Source: Christensenella sp964494645 (lineage in GTDB: Bacteria; Bacillota; Clostridia; Christensenellales; Christensenellaceae). From it: 7,567 nt of DNA. Under the pieces are notes generated by a model. It had not been told where the DNA came from and made no database searches. It saw only the letters and a program-made list of their open reading frames with translations. The position numbers were made by a program, and so were the translations under genes. Shown piece after piece: positions 1 to 7,400 of this stretch (the first letter of the stretch is position 1; the number at the start of each line of letters is the position of its first letter). The stretch lies in NCBI GenBank assembly GCA_964494645.1, contig CAZBSH010000078.1, forward strand, positions 1 to 7,567, in the 5' to 3' direction.

Positions 1-106
1 GCGGTGGGCTGCAGCGGCATACGCTTTCCCTATTATCCGGTTTCCCGGCACCATAAATGCTTTGATGATTTATTGATATCATACCATATCTATCCTCTTT
101 CCGCCA
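1..106. other. Left-edge region with no resolvable gene
   Basis: No gene can be assigned here with confidence. On the + strand one frame stays open from the edge to a TGA in the stretch 70-75, and another ends at a TAA near 54; either could be the last residues of an upstream gene, but neither tail is recognisable. On the - strand a frame starting at the ATG whose complement is 80-82 runs off the left edge for 27 codons, with a GAGG-like stretch upstream, so a divergent gene is also possible. An imperfect dyad (ATGAT at 65-69, ATCAT at 78-82) lies in the AT-rich half. More sequence to the left is needed to decide. Confidence 0.3.
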
Positions 107-126
107 TTGTTTTTTTGCGGTATAAT
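98..126 (+). promoter_or_regulatory. Putative promoter of the first gene
   Basis: A perfect TATAAT -10 hexamer lies at 121-126. The -35 at 17 bases spacing is poor (TTTCCG, 98-103, three of six matches). Transcription would start near 133, which leaves a leader of only about 16 bases that is nearly all ribosome binding site (AGGAGG at 136-141). The -10 match is seen directly; use as a promoter is inferred. Confidence 0.5.
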
Positions 127-148
127 CAAACAAAAAGGAGGAGATGCC

Positions 149-946
149 ATGATCATTGAAATTTACCAAATAAAAGCAACCGCGAAAAACCTATTTGAAG
201 TATTTGAAAACAGTACCCTTCTTTACCGCGCACATACACCGTGGCTGTCCATCAAAGCACCCTTGCCCATCGAACGTTTTTTTTCCCTTTCGCTCAGCGA
301 CGCAAATGACCGAACGCTTTTCACCACCAAATACGCGCCGTTTGAAAACGATTCTCCCATCCCATCGCTGCACGCCAACCGCTGCAATGTCATAAGCAAT
401 TATGGACGCGTCGGTTATTTTTGCGTCCGGCCTACCGTTTTTGGCACGCGCGAAAAGCAATTCGATATCGTATATCAGGATCGTTTCGTTACAGGATACG
501 ATGCAAGCATAGGAAACAGGCGCGCCGTTTCCTTTTATGACGCCGGCGCACAGGTAGCACAGCTCACCAGCCCGCTCGCCGCACAAAACAACCTTAACTC
601 CTACTTTTTACACATCGCGCCCGGGCACGAGGCTCTCCTTCCCATCCTCGTATTTTTTGCGATCTATTTTGATTACCTATATTATAACAACAGTGGTGAA
701 TTTGTCAGCAACAGCGCGACCGTCTCCTGGCAATATTCCTTCAAAACCGATCACTACGATCCCGACTGGATCAAAAATACATTTGGGGAACAAGAGGCAT
801 GCCGTCTGGAATCCGCAATCAATGCGTGCCGCGACACGTCCATCAATCAAATCAAACGTTCCATGAAACTTTTCGCCATCTTCGGCGGCATCATTGCGAT
901 CGCCGTGCTCGTCATTTTTGCCCTTTCCTATTTCAACAACCGGTAA
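149..946 (+). CDS. Hypothetical membrane-anchored protein, probable tubby-C-terminal-like (LURP-one/scramblase-type) domain
   Basis: A 265-residue protein that I do not recognise by name. The ATG at 149 is chosen because AGGAGG (136-141) sits 7 bases upstream; a TTG at 107 in frame would place the -10 box inside the gene. Residues 1-180 alternate short strands with polar turns, including LLYRAH (24-29), DRTLFTTKY (54-62), DRFVTGYD (111-118) and VSFYDAGAQVAQLT (127-140). They end in HIAPGHEALLPILVFF (155-170) and a hydrophobic stretch to about 179. Strands followed by one greasy helix resemble the LURP-one-related/phospholipid-scramblase fold, in which the helix fills a beta barrel. Residues 183-240 are polar and partly helical. 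Residues 241-262 form a clear single transmembrane helix with basic residues on its N-terminal side (K235, R237, K240). There is no signal peptide, so the bulk is probably cytoplasmic with a tail anchor. The gene has its own putative promoter and is separated from argC by a regulated promoter, so a role in arginine synthesis is not implied. The fold assignment is an inference. Confidence 0.85.
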   Translation: MIIEIYQIKATAKNLFEVFENSTLLYRAHTPWLSIKAPLPIERFFSLSLSDANDRTLFTTKYAPFENDSPIPSLHANRCNVISNYGRVGYFCVRPTVFGTREKQFDIVYQDRFVTGYDASIGNRRAVSFYDAGAQVAQLTSPLAAQNNLNSYFLHIAPGHEALLPILVFFAIYFDYLYYNNSGEFVSNSATVSWQYSFKTDHYDPDWIKNTFGEQEACRLESAINACRDTSINQIKRSMKLFAIFGGIIAIAVLVIFALSYFNNR

Positions 947-964
947 ATTTTCGCAAAATTCGCT

Positions 965-982
965 ATTGCATAAATATTCATT
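965..982. promoter_or_regulatory. ARG box 1 (ArgR/AhrC operator)
   Basis: The 18 bases ATTGCATAAATATTCATT match the ARG-box consensus (WNTGAATWWWWATTCANW) at every position but one, the C at 969 in place of A. The right half ATTCA (976-980) is perfect. The box covers the predicted -35 region of the argC promoter, so bound repressor would block RNA polymerase. It is directly upstream of argC, the expected target. The sequence match is seen; binding by an ArgR-family protein is inferred. Confidence 0.8.
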
Positions 983-994
983 TTCATGTATAAT
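966..994 (+). promoter_or_regulatory. Promoter of the argC-argB-argD unit
   Basis: A perfect TATAAT -10 lies at 989-994, with TTGCAT at 966-971 as the -35 (first three bases match) and 17 bases between them. Transcription should start near 1001, about 26 bases ahead of the argC ATG. Both hexamers are embedded in ARG-box-like palindromes, a classic arrangement for arginine-repressible promoters. Confidence 0.75.
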
Positions 995-1002
995 TATGTA
1001 GA
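985..1002. promoter_or_regulatory. ARG box 2 (weaker)
   Basis: The core TGTATAATTATGTA (987-1000) keeps 7 of the 10 specified bases of the ARG-box core, with a fully AT centre. It starts 20 bases after box 1, leaving 2 bases between the 18-base boxes. Paired boxes 2-3 bases apart are the known ArgR hexamer layout. It overlaps the -10 hexamer, so part of its similarity may simply come from TATAAT. Confidence 0.55.
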
Positions 1003-1026
1003 ATCAAATACAAGGAGCATACAACC

Positions 1027-2067
1027 ATGATAAACGTAAGCATCATCGGCGCAACGGGATATGTGGGCGCAGAGCTCATCCGTCTGCTCACTCGGCATCC
1101 CCATGTCAATATCACCACAGCGGTATCCAAAAGCTTCGCGGGAAAATCGCTGAGCGAAATCTACGCAAATTTTGTCCCCGCGCAAACGATCGTCCTCTCC
1201 GATCTTGATATCGAAACGATCGCTCGGCATTCGGATTATGCATTTTTATGCTTGCCTCACGGTCAGTCGCTTCAAACGGCGCCGCAGCTTCTCGCGGCAG
1301 GGCTCAAGGTGATCGACTTATCCGGTGACTTCCGTTACGACGATACGGACGTCTACGAGCAGTGGTACTCCCTGCCCCACACGGCAAAAGAGGAAAACGC
1401 GCAGGCGATATACGGTCTGAGCGAATATTATAAGAAGGAAATCGAAAAAACGAATTTCACCTCAAACCCCGGCTGTTATACGACGACAAGCATCTTAGCG
1501 CTTGCGCCGCTTTTAAAAGAGGAGCTCATCCGGCCGGAAGGCATCGTTATCGACGCAAAATCCGGCGTGACAGGCGCGGGCAGAAAAGAATCGCTCGCGT
1601 TTTCATATTGCGAAACAGCGGACAACTTCAAAGCGTATTCCGTTGCAAATCATCGCCATACCTCAGAGATCGAGGAACAACTCTCAAAGTTTTCGCAAAA
1701 CGACGTCAAACTGTTGTTCACACCGCATCTGCTGCCCGTTAAACGCGGCATCTTGGCGACTATCTACACACAGCTTTCGGACAGCGCAAATGAGGTTTCA
1801 GTCGCGCAGGCATATTCAGACGCGTACGGCGACAAACCTTTTACACATGTATTGCCGCAGGGGAAGCTGCCTGAATTAAAACATGTTGTCGGCTCCAACA
1901 ACTGTATGATCGGCTACGAGTTCTCACCCCGCACGGGCAGACTCATTATCGTATCGTGTACCGACAATCTAATCAAGGGTGCAGCAGGACAGGCGATCCA
2001 GAATTTCAATATCATGAACGGTCTGGATGAAACGACCGGGCTCGATCAAATCGCTTGGTACTTATAA
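1027..2067 (+). CDS. argC: N-acetyl-gamma-glutamyl-phosphate reductase
   Basis: This enzyme catalyses the third step of arginine synthesis, the NADPH-dependent reduction of N-acetylglutamyl phosphate to N-acetylglutamate semialdehyde in the cytoplasm. The 346 residues are the normal length. The N-terminal Rossmann dinucleotide motif is GATGYVG (8-14). The catalytic cysteine is C150 in SNPGCY (146-151). SGVTGAGR (179-186) and NHRHTSEI (208-215, with the active-site histidine region) are family hallmarks, as are TPHLLPVKRG (232-241) and the C-terminal DNLIKGAAGQA (313-323). The start is set by AAGGAG (1012-1017), 9 bases ahead of the ATG. It is the first gene of an arginine-repressible unit and lies 11 bases upstream of argB, which favours co-transcription. 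No key residue appears altered. The family assignment is firm. Confidence 0.98.
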   Translation: MINVSIIGATGYVGAELIRLLTRHPHVNITTAVSKSFAGKSLSEIYANFVPAQTIVLSDLDIETIARHSDYAFLCLPHGQSLQTAPQLLAAGLKVIDLSGDFRYDDTDVYEQWYSLPHTAKEENAQAIYGLSEYYKKEIEKTNFTSNPGCYTTTSILALAPLLKEELIRPEGIVIDAKSGVTGAGRKESLAFSYCETADNFKAYSVANHRHTSEIEEQLSKFSQNDVKLLFTPHLLPVKRGILATIYTQLSDSANEVSVAQAYSDAYGDKPFTHVLPQGKLPELKHVVGSNNCMIGYEFSPRTGRLIIVSCTDNLIKGAAGQAIQNFNIMNGLDETTGLDQIAWYL

Positions 2068-2078
2068 AGGAGAAAATC

Positions 2079-2947
2079 ATGGATACTGCAAAAATGGAAC
2101 AATATTTGAACCGGGCGAACATGCTTGTGGAAGCACTTCCCTACATCCAGCGCCTGTTTGGCAAAACCATCGTCATCAAGTACGGCGGTGCTGCCATGTT
2201 AAACGAAGACCTCACGCAAAAGATACTGGAAGATGTAACGTTGCTGAAATTCGTGGGTATGAACCCGATTTTGGTACACGGTGGCGGTCCCGACATCAAC
2301 GGTATGTTAAAGGCGCTGAATATCGAACCCAAGTTCATCGACGGACTGCGTGTCACAGACGATAAAACGATGGAAGTTGTACAAATGGTGCTGACAGGCA
2401 AGATCAACAAGGAGATCGTTGCCAAGCTAAACGGCATGGGCGCGTCCGCGATCGGTCTGTGCGGCATCGACGGCAATATCTTAAAAGCGGTCAAAGCGCC
2501 GCTCAAAAATGGCGTAGATCTGGGTAATGTTGGTAAGATCACGTCCATCAACACGACGCTTTTACAAACGCTGGCGCACGATCAATACATCCCTGTCATT
2601 GCGCCTGTAGGCACGGGCGACCATGGCGAAAGCTACAACATCAACGCCGACACTGTCGCGGGCGAGATCGCAACTGCGCTCGAAGCGGAAAAGCTGATTT
2701 TTTTGACGGACACAGACGGCATCCGCACCAATGAAAGTGATCCCGAATCACTCTTGTATGTAGCGTCCAAAACAGATATACTTAATATGATCGACGAGGG
2801 AAAAATCACAGGTGGTATGCTGCCCAAAGTAAGCGGTTGCTTAAACGCCATAGACCACGGCGTCAAGCGCGCGCACATCTTAAACGGCACGATCCCCCAC
2901 CCGATCATCCTCGAAATCTTCACCGATTCGGGCATCGGCACGATGGT
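2079..2947 (+). CDS. argB: Acetylglutamate kinase, 3' end lost in assembly gap
   Basis: This kinase catalyses the second step of arginine synthesis, ATP-dependent phosphorylation of N-acetylglutamate. The visible 289 residues follow the amino-acid-kinase fold: IKYGGAAM (33-40) with catalytic K34, substrate loop HGGGP (67-71), GLRVTD (89-94) with R91, YNINAD (186-191), LTDTDGI (209-215), and GGMLPK (245-250) with K250. The ATG at 2079 has AAAGGAG (2066-2072) 6 bases ahead; an in-frame GTG at 2055 overlaps argC and is less likely. About 25 residues precede the first core strand. This extension is typical of arginine-inhibited hexameric kinases and is missing in the E. coli enzyme. H266 in RAHILNG and E279 in LEIFT resemble the C-terminal arginine-binding signature. 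The frame enters the gap after GIGTM, which in this family is close to the C-terminus, so few residues are probably missing. argJ, the usual neighbour between argC and argB in this gene order, is absent. Confidence 0.97.
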
Positions 2948-3047
2948 NNNNNNNNNNNNNNNNNNNNNNNNNNNNNNNNNNNNNNNNNNNNNNNNNNNNN
3001 NNNNNNNNNNNNNNNNNNNNNNNNNNNNNNNNNNNNNNNNNNNNNNN
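2948..3047. other. Assembly gap of 100 N
   Basis: Exactly 100 undetermined bases, the conventional placeholder for a gap of unknown length. It hides the argB stop codon and the argB-argD junction. The frame happens to stay open through it, so argB and argD translate as a single protein of about 731 residues; this is an artefact. The argD ribosome binding site just after the gap shows a separate start. The real distance could be a few bases or much larger, and an extra gene cannot be excluded. Confidence 0.97.
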
Positions 3048-3059
3048 ATTAGGAGAACC

Positions 3060-4250
3060 ATGAATTACGAGCAACTGAAACAACTGGATAAGCAATATTA
3101 TATGGAAGTATTCGGCGAGCGTCTGCCCGCCGTATTTACGCACGGAAAAAGCGCAAAGCTTTACGACGAAACCGGTAAAGAATATACTGATTTTCTTGCA
3201 GGGATCGCGGTCAACTGCCTCGGTTATTCGGACGAAGGCTTTAAGGCTGTCTTAAAAGCGCAAGTCGATGCGCTCCTTCATACCTGCAATTATTTTTACA
3301 ACGAACCGCAAACGCGCCTCGCGCAAATGTTGTGCGAAAAGACGGGGTTTGCGCGGGTGTTTTTTTCAAACAGTGGCGCAGAGGCAAACGAATGCGCCTT
3401 AAAGCTTGCCAAAAAATATACTTACCATAAAGGAAGCGCTTCCGACCGCTTTGTAGCCTTAAGGCAAAGCTTCCACGGACGCACACTCGCGACTTTAACG
3501 GCGACGGGTCAGGAGAGATTTCACCTCCCTTTTCGCCCGATGGTATATGATTTCACTTACATCGACGCAAACGACATAGACGCCGCCAAAGCCGCTATAT
3601 CAGCGGATGTTTGCGGTGTAATACTCGAGATAATACAGGGTGAAAGCGGTGTATTTCCCCTAGATCAGGCATTTGTTTCGATGGTACGCGCGTTGTGTGA
3701 TATGTACGATGTTCCCTTCATCATTGATGAGGTGCAAACAGGTATGGGACGCACGGGCAAATGGCTGGCGCAAGAGCATTACAACATCAAAGCAGACATC
3801 ACCACGCTTGCAAAAGCGTTGGGCAGCGGCGTGCCTATCGGTGCGTGCCTTGCAAACGAAAAGCTTGCAGCGGCATTTGGCACGGGCGACCACGGCAGCA
3901 CGTTCGGCGGCAATCCGCTTGCGTGCGCGGCAGGAAGTTATGTCACACAAAAAATAGACGATGTCCTGCTCACGCATATTATGCAAACAGGCACATACTT
4001 CAAGGAAAAGCTAATGGGCCTTCAGCAACTTCTGCCACAGTCTGTCCTTGCTGTCCGCGGCATGGGTCTGATGCTGGGCGCACAGCTAAATGAGACCCAC
4101 AACGCGCACGACATACAGGTCCTGCTGCTAAAAGAGGGATTTGTGATCGGTACGGCGGGTAACAATACGTTGCGTTTCGTCCCTCCTTTCGTGATCGAGA
4201 AGGCGGATGTAGACGACTTGATCGCCGCATTGACCGCCATATTGCGTTGA
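3060..4250 (+). CDS. argD: Acetylornithine aminotransferase
   Basis: A pyridoxal-phosphate enzyme of the class III aminotransferases. It transfers an amino group from glutamate to N-acetylglutamate semialdehyde to give N-acetylornithine, and many relatives also act in lysine synthesis. The 396 residues are the usual length. Motifs in order are FFSNSGAEANE (101-111), which binds the cofactor phosphate, SFHGRT (137-142) with the residue stacking on the ring, IIDEVQTGMGRTG (221-233) with D223 for the pyridine nitrogen, and TTLAKALGSGVPIGA (248-262) with Schiff-base lysine K252. Also present are STFGGNPLACAA (280-291) and RFVPPFVIE (372-380). AGGAG (3051-3055) precedes the ATG by 4 bases. A small oddity is EIIQGESGV (190-198), where most relatives have Pro in place of the first Ile. 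It is the last gene before a strong terminator. Context with argC and argB supports argD over other ornithine-type transaminases. Confidence 0.96.
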   Translation: MNYEQLKQLDKQYYMEVFGERLPAVFTHGKSAKLYDETGKEYTDFLAGIAVNCLGYSDEGFKAVLKAQVDALLHTCNYFYNEPQTRLAQMLCEKTGFARVFFSNSGAEANECALKLAKKYTYHKGSASDRFVALRQSFHGRTLATLTATGQERFHLPFRPMVYDFTYIDANDIDAAKAAISADVCGVILEIIQGESGVFPLDQAFVSMVRALCDMYDVPFIIDEVQTGMGRTGKWLAQEHYNIKADITTLAKALGSGVPIGACLANEKLAAAFGTGDHGSTFGGNPLACAAGSYVTQKIDDVLLTHIMQTGTYFKEKLMGLQQLLPQSVLAVRGMGLMLGAQLNETHNAHDIQVLLLKEGFVIGTAGNNTLRFVPPFVIEKADVDDLIAALTAILR

Positions 4251-4252
4251 GG

Positions 4253-4281
4253 AAAAGCAGGCAATCCGTTGCCTGTTTTTT
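4253..4281 (+). terminator. Intrinsic terminator of the argC-argB-argD unit
   Basis: A perfect 7-bp stem, CAGGCAA (4258-4264) with TTGCCTG (4269-4275), closes a 4-base TCCG loop and is followed by six T (4276-4281). A-rich bases at 4253-4256 can pair with the T run, making it partly bidirectional. It begins 2 bases after the argD stop, ends the unit, and means carB needs its own promoter. Confidence 0.92.
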
Positions 4282-4285
4282 ATAA

Positions 4286-4425
4286 GGCGTGACTGATTCG
4301 GCGGAGCTGTGTCGGCACATGCTAAAGCGAGTTTTTGCAAGCAAAATCCAAGCGTCGCCCAAAGCGACCGGCGGTAACAGGCGCATGAACGAAGCATGCT
4401 GCGACTGTCACCGCGCACACGCTCA
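4286..4425. other. GC-rich, fold-prone intergenic island of unknown function
   Basis: This part of the spacer is clearly richer in G and C than the AT-rich stretch that follows and has no convincing gene. It contains nested complementary segments: GTGAC (4289-4293) with GTCAC (4407-4411), GTCG (4311-4314) with CGAC (4402-4405), and CATGCT (4318-4323) with AGCATG (4393-4398). Two local hairpins lie inside: TTTTG/CAAAA (4333-4337 and 4342-4346) and GTCGC/GCGAC (4354-4358 and 4364-4368, loop CCAAA). The nesting suggests a folded RNA or a palindromic interspersed repeat. I do not recognise a riboswitch, T-box or other named family. A - strand frame covers it but runs on into argD and looks like a shadow. 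Confidence 0.45.
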
Positions 4426-4476
4426 CCAATATGCAACAACATTGAGTTTATATAAATTTTAATTCGTTATAAGGAG
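4426..4476 (+). promoter_or_regulatory. Probable carB promoter region with weak ARG-box-like sites
   Basis: Composition drops sharply to AT-rich here. TATAAA (4451-4456) is the best -10 candidate, giving a start near 4463 and a 20-base leader, but no good -35 is seen at the right distance. TTGAGT (4442-4447) would pair only with a poor -10 that overlaps the ribosome binding site. TAAATTTTAATTCG (4453-4466) keeps 8 of 10 specified ARG-box core bases, and TGCAACAACATTGA (4432-4445), 21 bases upstream, keeps 7. Each is too weak to call alone; the spacing fits paired ArgR sites. Confidence 0.4.
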
Positions 4477-4482
4477 AAACAC

Positions 4483-7400
4483 ATGCCAAAACTAACAGAC
4501 ATTGAGAAGATCCTCGTCATCGGCTCCGGTCCGATCATCATCGGGCAGGCCGCGGAGTTCGATTACAGCGGCACGCAAGCGTGCAAAGCCTTGAAAGAAG
4601 AAGGCTACGAGGTCGTGCTCATCAACTCCAACCCCGCCACCATCATGACAGACTTAGGCATGGCGGATAAAGTGTATATCGAGCCGATCAACCTAGACAC
4701 CGTGACGCGCATCTTAAAAAAGGAAAAACCACAAGGCATCATCGCCACGCTGGGCGGTCAGACGGGTCTTAACATGGCAATCGAGCTAGACCGGAGCGGT
4801 ATTCTTCCCAAAATGGGCATACGTCTGCTGGGGACACAGCTTGAATCCATCAAATTAGCGGAAGACCGTGAACTGTTCAAGGATCTGATGATCAGGAACG
4901 GACAAAAAACGACGCATTCCACCATCGTCACGTCACTGGAAGAAGCGGAAGCATTCAGCCACGAATGTCCGTTCCCGCTCATCGTGCGCCCCGCATACAC
5001 TCTGGGCGGTACAGGCGGTGGCGTTGCGCATAATTTGGACGAGCTGTTAGACATCACCGCGCGCGGTCTGAAAATGAGCCTCATCCATCAGGTGTTGCTC
5101 GAGCAAAGCGTCGCGGGCTGGAAAGAGATCGAATACGAGGTCATCCGTGATAACGCGGACAACTGCATTATCGTATGTAATATGGAAAACATCGACCCGG
5201 TTGGCATCCACACAGGCGACAGTATCGTTGTCGCGCCATCGCAAACGCTTACAGACCGCGAATACCAGATGTTGCGCACCTCCGCGCTTCGCATCATCCG
5301 CGCGTTAGATATCAAAGGTGGCTGCAACATTCAATATGCGCTCGACCCCGACTCGTTCGATTATGTTGTCATCGAGGTAAATCCCCGCGTGTCGCGTTCG
5401 TCGGCGCTCGCAAGTAAGGCGACGGGCTACCCCATCGCGCGCGTCGCGGCAAAAATCGCGGTAGGTTATAACTTAGACGAGATCAAAAATTCCGTCACAG
5501 GCAAAACTTACGCGTGCTTCGAGCCTGCCCTCGACTACGTCGTCACCAAAGTGCCGCGCTGGCCATTCGATAAATTCACAGGCGCGGACAGGCTGCTCGG
5601 TACGCAAATGAAGGCAACAGGCGAAGTCATGGCGATCGGGCGCAACATCGAAGAATCGCTGTTAAAAGCGATCGACTGTCTGGACGTCAAGCTCAATTAC
5701 AATCTCGGCATGAAGAACATCGACGACTGGACACTTACAGAGCTTGACGACTCGCTCAAAAACGCGGACGACGAACGTATCTTTGTTCTGTCAAAGGCAC
5801 TGGAGCGCGGTTATACGGTAGACAAGCTGCATGAGATCACCAAAATAGACAAATTCTTTATCAACAAGCTGAAAAACATCGTAGACCTTTCCAAACGTCT
5901 GCGCAGCTATACGTTAGAAGACCTGCCCGAGCACGTGCTCAGAAAGTGCAAAAAGGTGGGTTTTGGCGACGGCTATATCGCCGACTGCATCGGAGCACAC
6001 GAATCCCAGATCACATTTATGCGCGGCGCACTCGGCATCCATCCGTCCTTTAAAAAGGTGGATACATGCGCGGGCGAATTTAAGGCGGTCACGCCGTATT
6101 ATTACTCCACCTACGACAACGAGGACGAGGTAGAGCGCACAGACAAAAAAAAGGTCATCGTACTAGGCTCCGGTCCCATCCGCATCGGTCAGGGCATTGA
6201 GTTCGATTATTGCTCTGTGCATTCGGTCAATACCCTAAAGGAAATGGGCTACGAATCCATCATCATCAATTCCAATCCCGAAACAGTCTCAACCGATTTC
6301 GATACGTCAGACAAGCTGTATTTCGAGCCGCTCACAAAAGAGTGTGTGCTGGATATCATCGACAAGGAAAAACCGGAGGGTGTGATCGTACAGTTTGGCG
6401 GACAAACCGCCATCAATCTGGCCGACCCCATCTCCAACACAGGCAAACGCGTACTGGGCACGTCGGTGGAAGACATCGACCGCGCGGAAGACCGCGACAA
6501 GTTCCTGCATGTATTGGAAGATTTGAACATCCCTCTGCCCAAAGGAGACACCACGTTTTCTCTGGAGCACGCTTTAGAAGCGGCGGCTGATATCGGGTAT
6601 CCTGTGCTTGTACGCCCGTCTTACGTACTTGGCGGACGCGCGATGGAGATCGTATATAACGATGCGGAGCTCACCGAATATATGACTATGGCGGCGGAGG
6701 TCTCGCCGGATAAACCGGTGCTCATCGACAAATACGTCACGGGCAAAGAGATCGAGCTGGACGCGGTATGCGACGGCGAAAATGTGCTTGTCGTAGGCAT
6801 CATGGAACACTTAGAACGCGCAGGCGTTCATTCGGGCGACAGCTTTGCCGTATATCCCACGCAGACGATCCCAAAAGAGGCAAAGCAAAAGGTCGCGGAA
6901 TATGGCATCGCCTTGGGACGCGCCCTCAACATCAAAGGACTTTTCAACATCCAGTTCGTCATGGATGAAAAAAATAATGTGTACGTCATTGAGGTAAACC
7001 CGCGCGCCAGCCGCACCGTGCCCATTCTTTCCAAGGTCACGGGCGTCAATATGGTCAAGCTCGCCACACACGTCATGCTGGGCGAAAGCTTAAAGGATAT
7101 GGGATACGAAACGGGCATCCACAAAGAATCCAAATTGATCACAGTCAAAGCGCCCGTGTTCTCTTTCCAGAAGCTGGCGACGGTAGACACGTTCTTAGGA
7201 CCGGAAATGAAATCCACAGGCGAAGTCATGGGCACAGACCGCACGTTCTTAAAAGCGCTCAAAAAAGCCTTCCTCGCCTCAGGCAGCAGCCTGCCGGACA
7301 AAGAAGGAAAGATATTGATCAGCGTCGCCAACCGCGACAAAGAGGAGGCGCTCGGCGTTGCCAAACAGATGCGCGAATGCGGTTTTACGTTGTGCGCCAC

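Noticed and set aside
107..148. Longer start (TTG at 107) for the first gene
   Set aside because: It would place the -10 box inside the gene and has no ribosome binding site, while the ATG at 149 has AGGAGG at ideal distance.
191..586. 131-residue - strand frame inside the first gene
   Set aside because: No domain or ribosome binding site; the + strand gene has a good start, a structured protein and a transmembrane tail, so this is a shadow.
946..960. AATTTT-CGC-AAAATT hairpin after the first gene as a terminator
   Set aside because: The stem is entirely A-T, the loop is only 3 bases and no T run follows, so it is unlikely to stop transcription.
2055..4250. A 731-residue ArgB-ArgD fusion protein
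   Set aside because: The join consists only of 100 N; both halves have normal ends and argD has its own ribosome binding site.
4128..4442. A 104-residue - strand frame spanning the argD end, the terminator and the island
   Set aside because: It lies largely antisense to argD, crosses the terminator stem, has no recognisable domain and no clear ribosome binding site.
4282..4482. T-box or arginine riboswitch ahead of carB
   Set aside because: No T-box core sequence or paired terminator/antiterminator was seen, and the only terminator lies upstream, at the end of argD.
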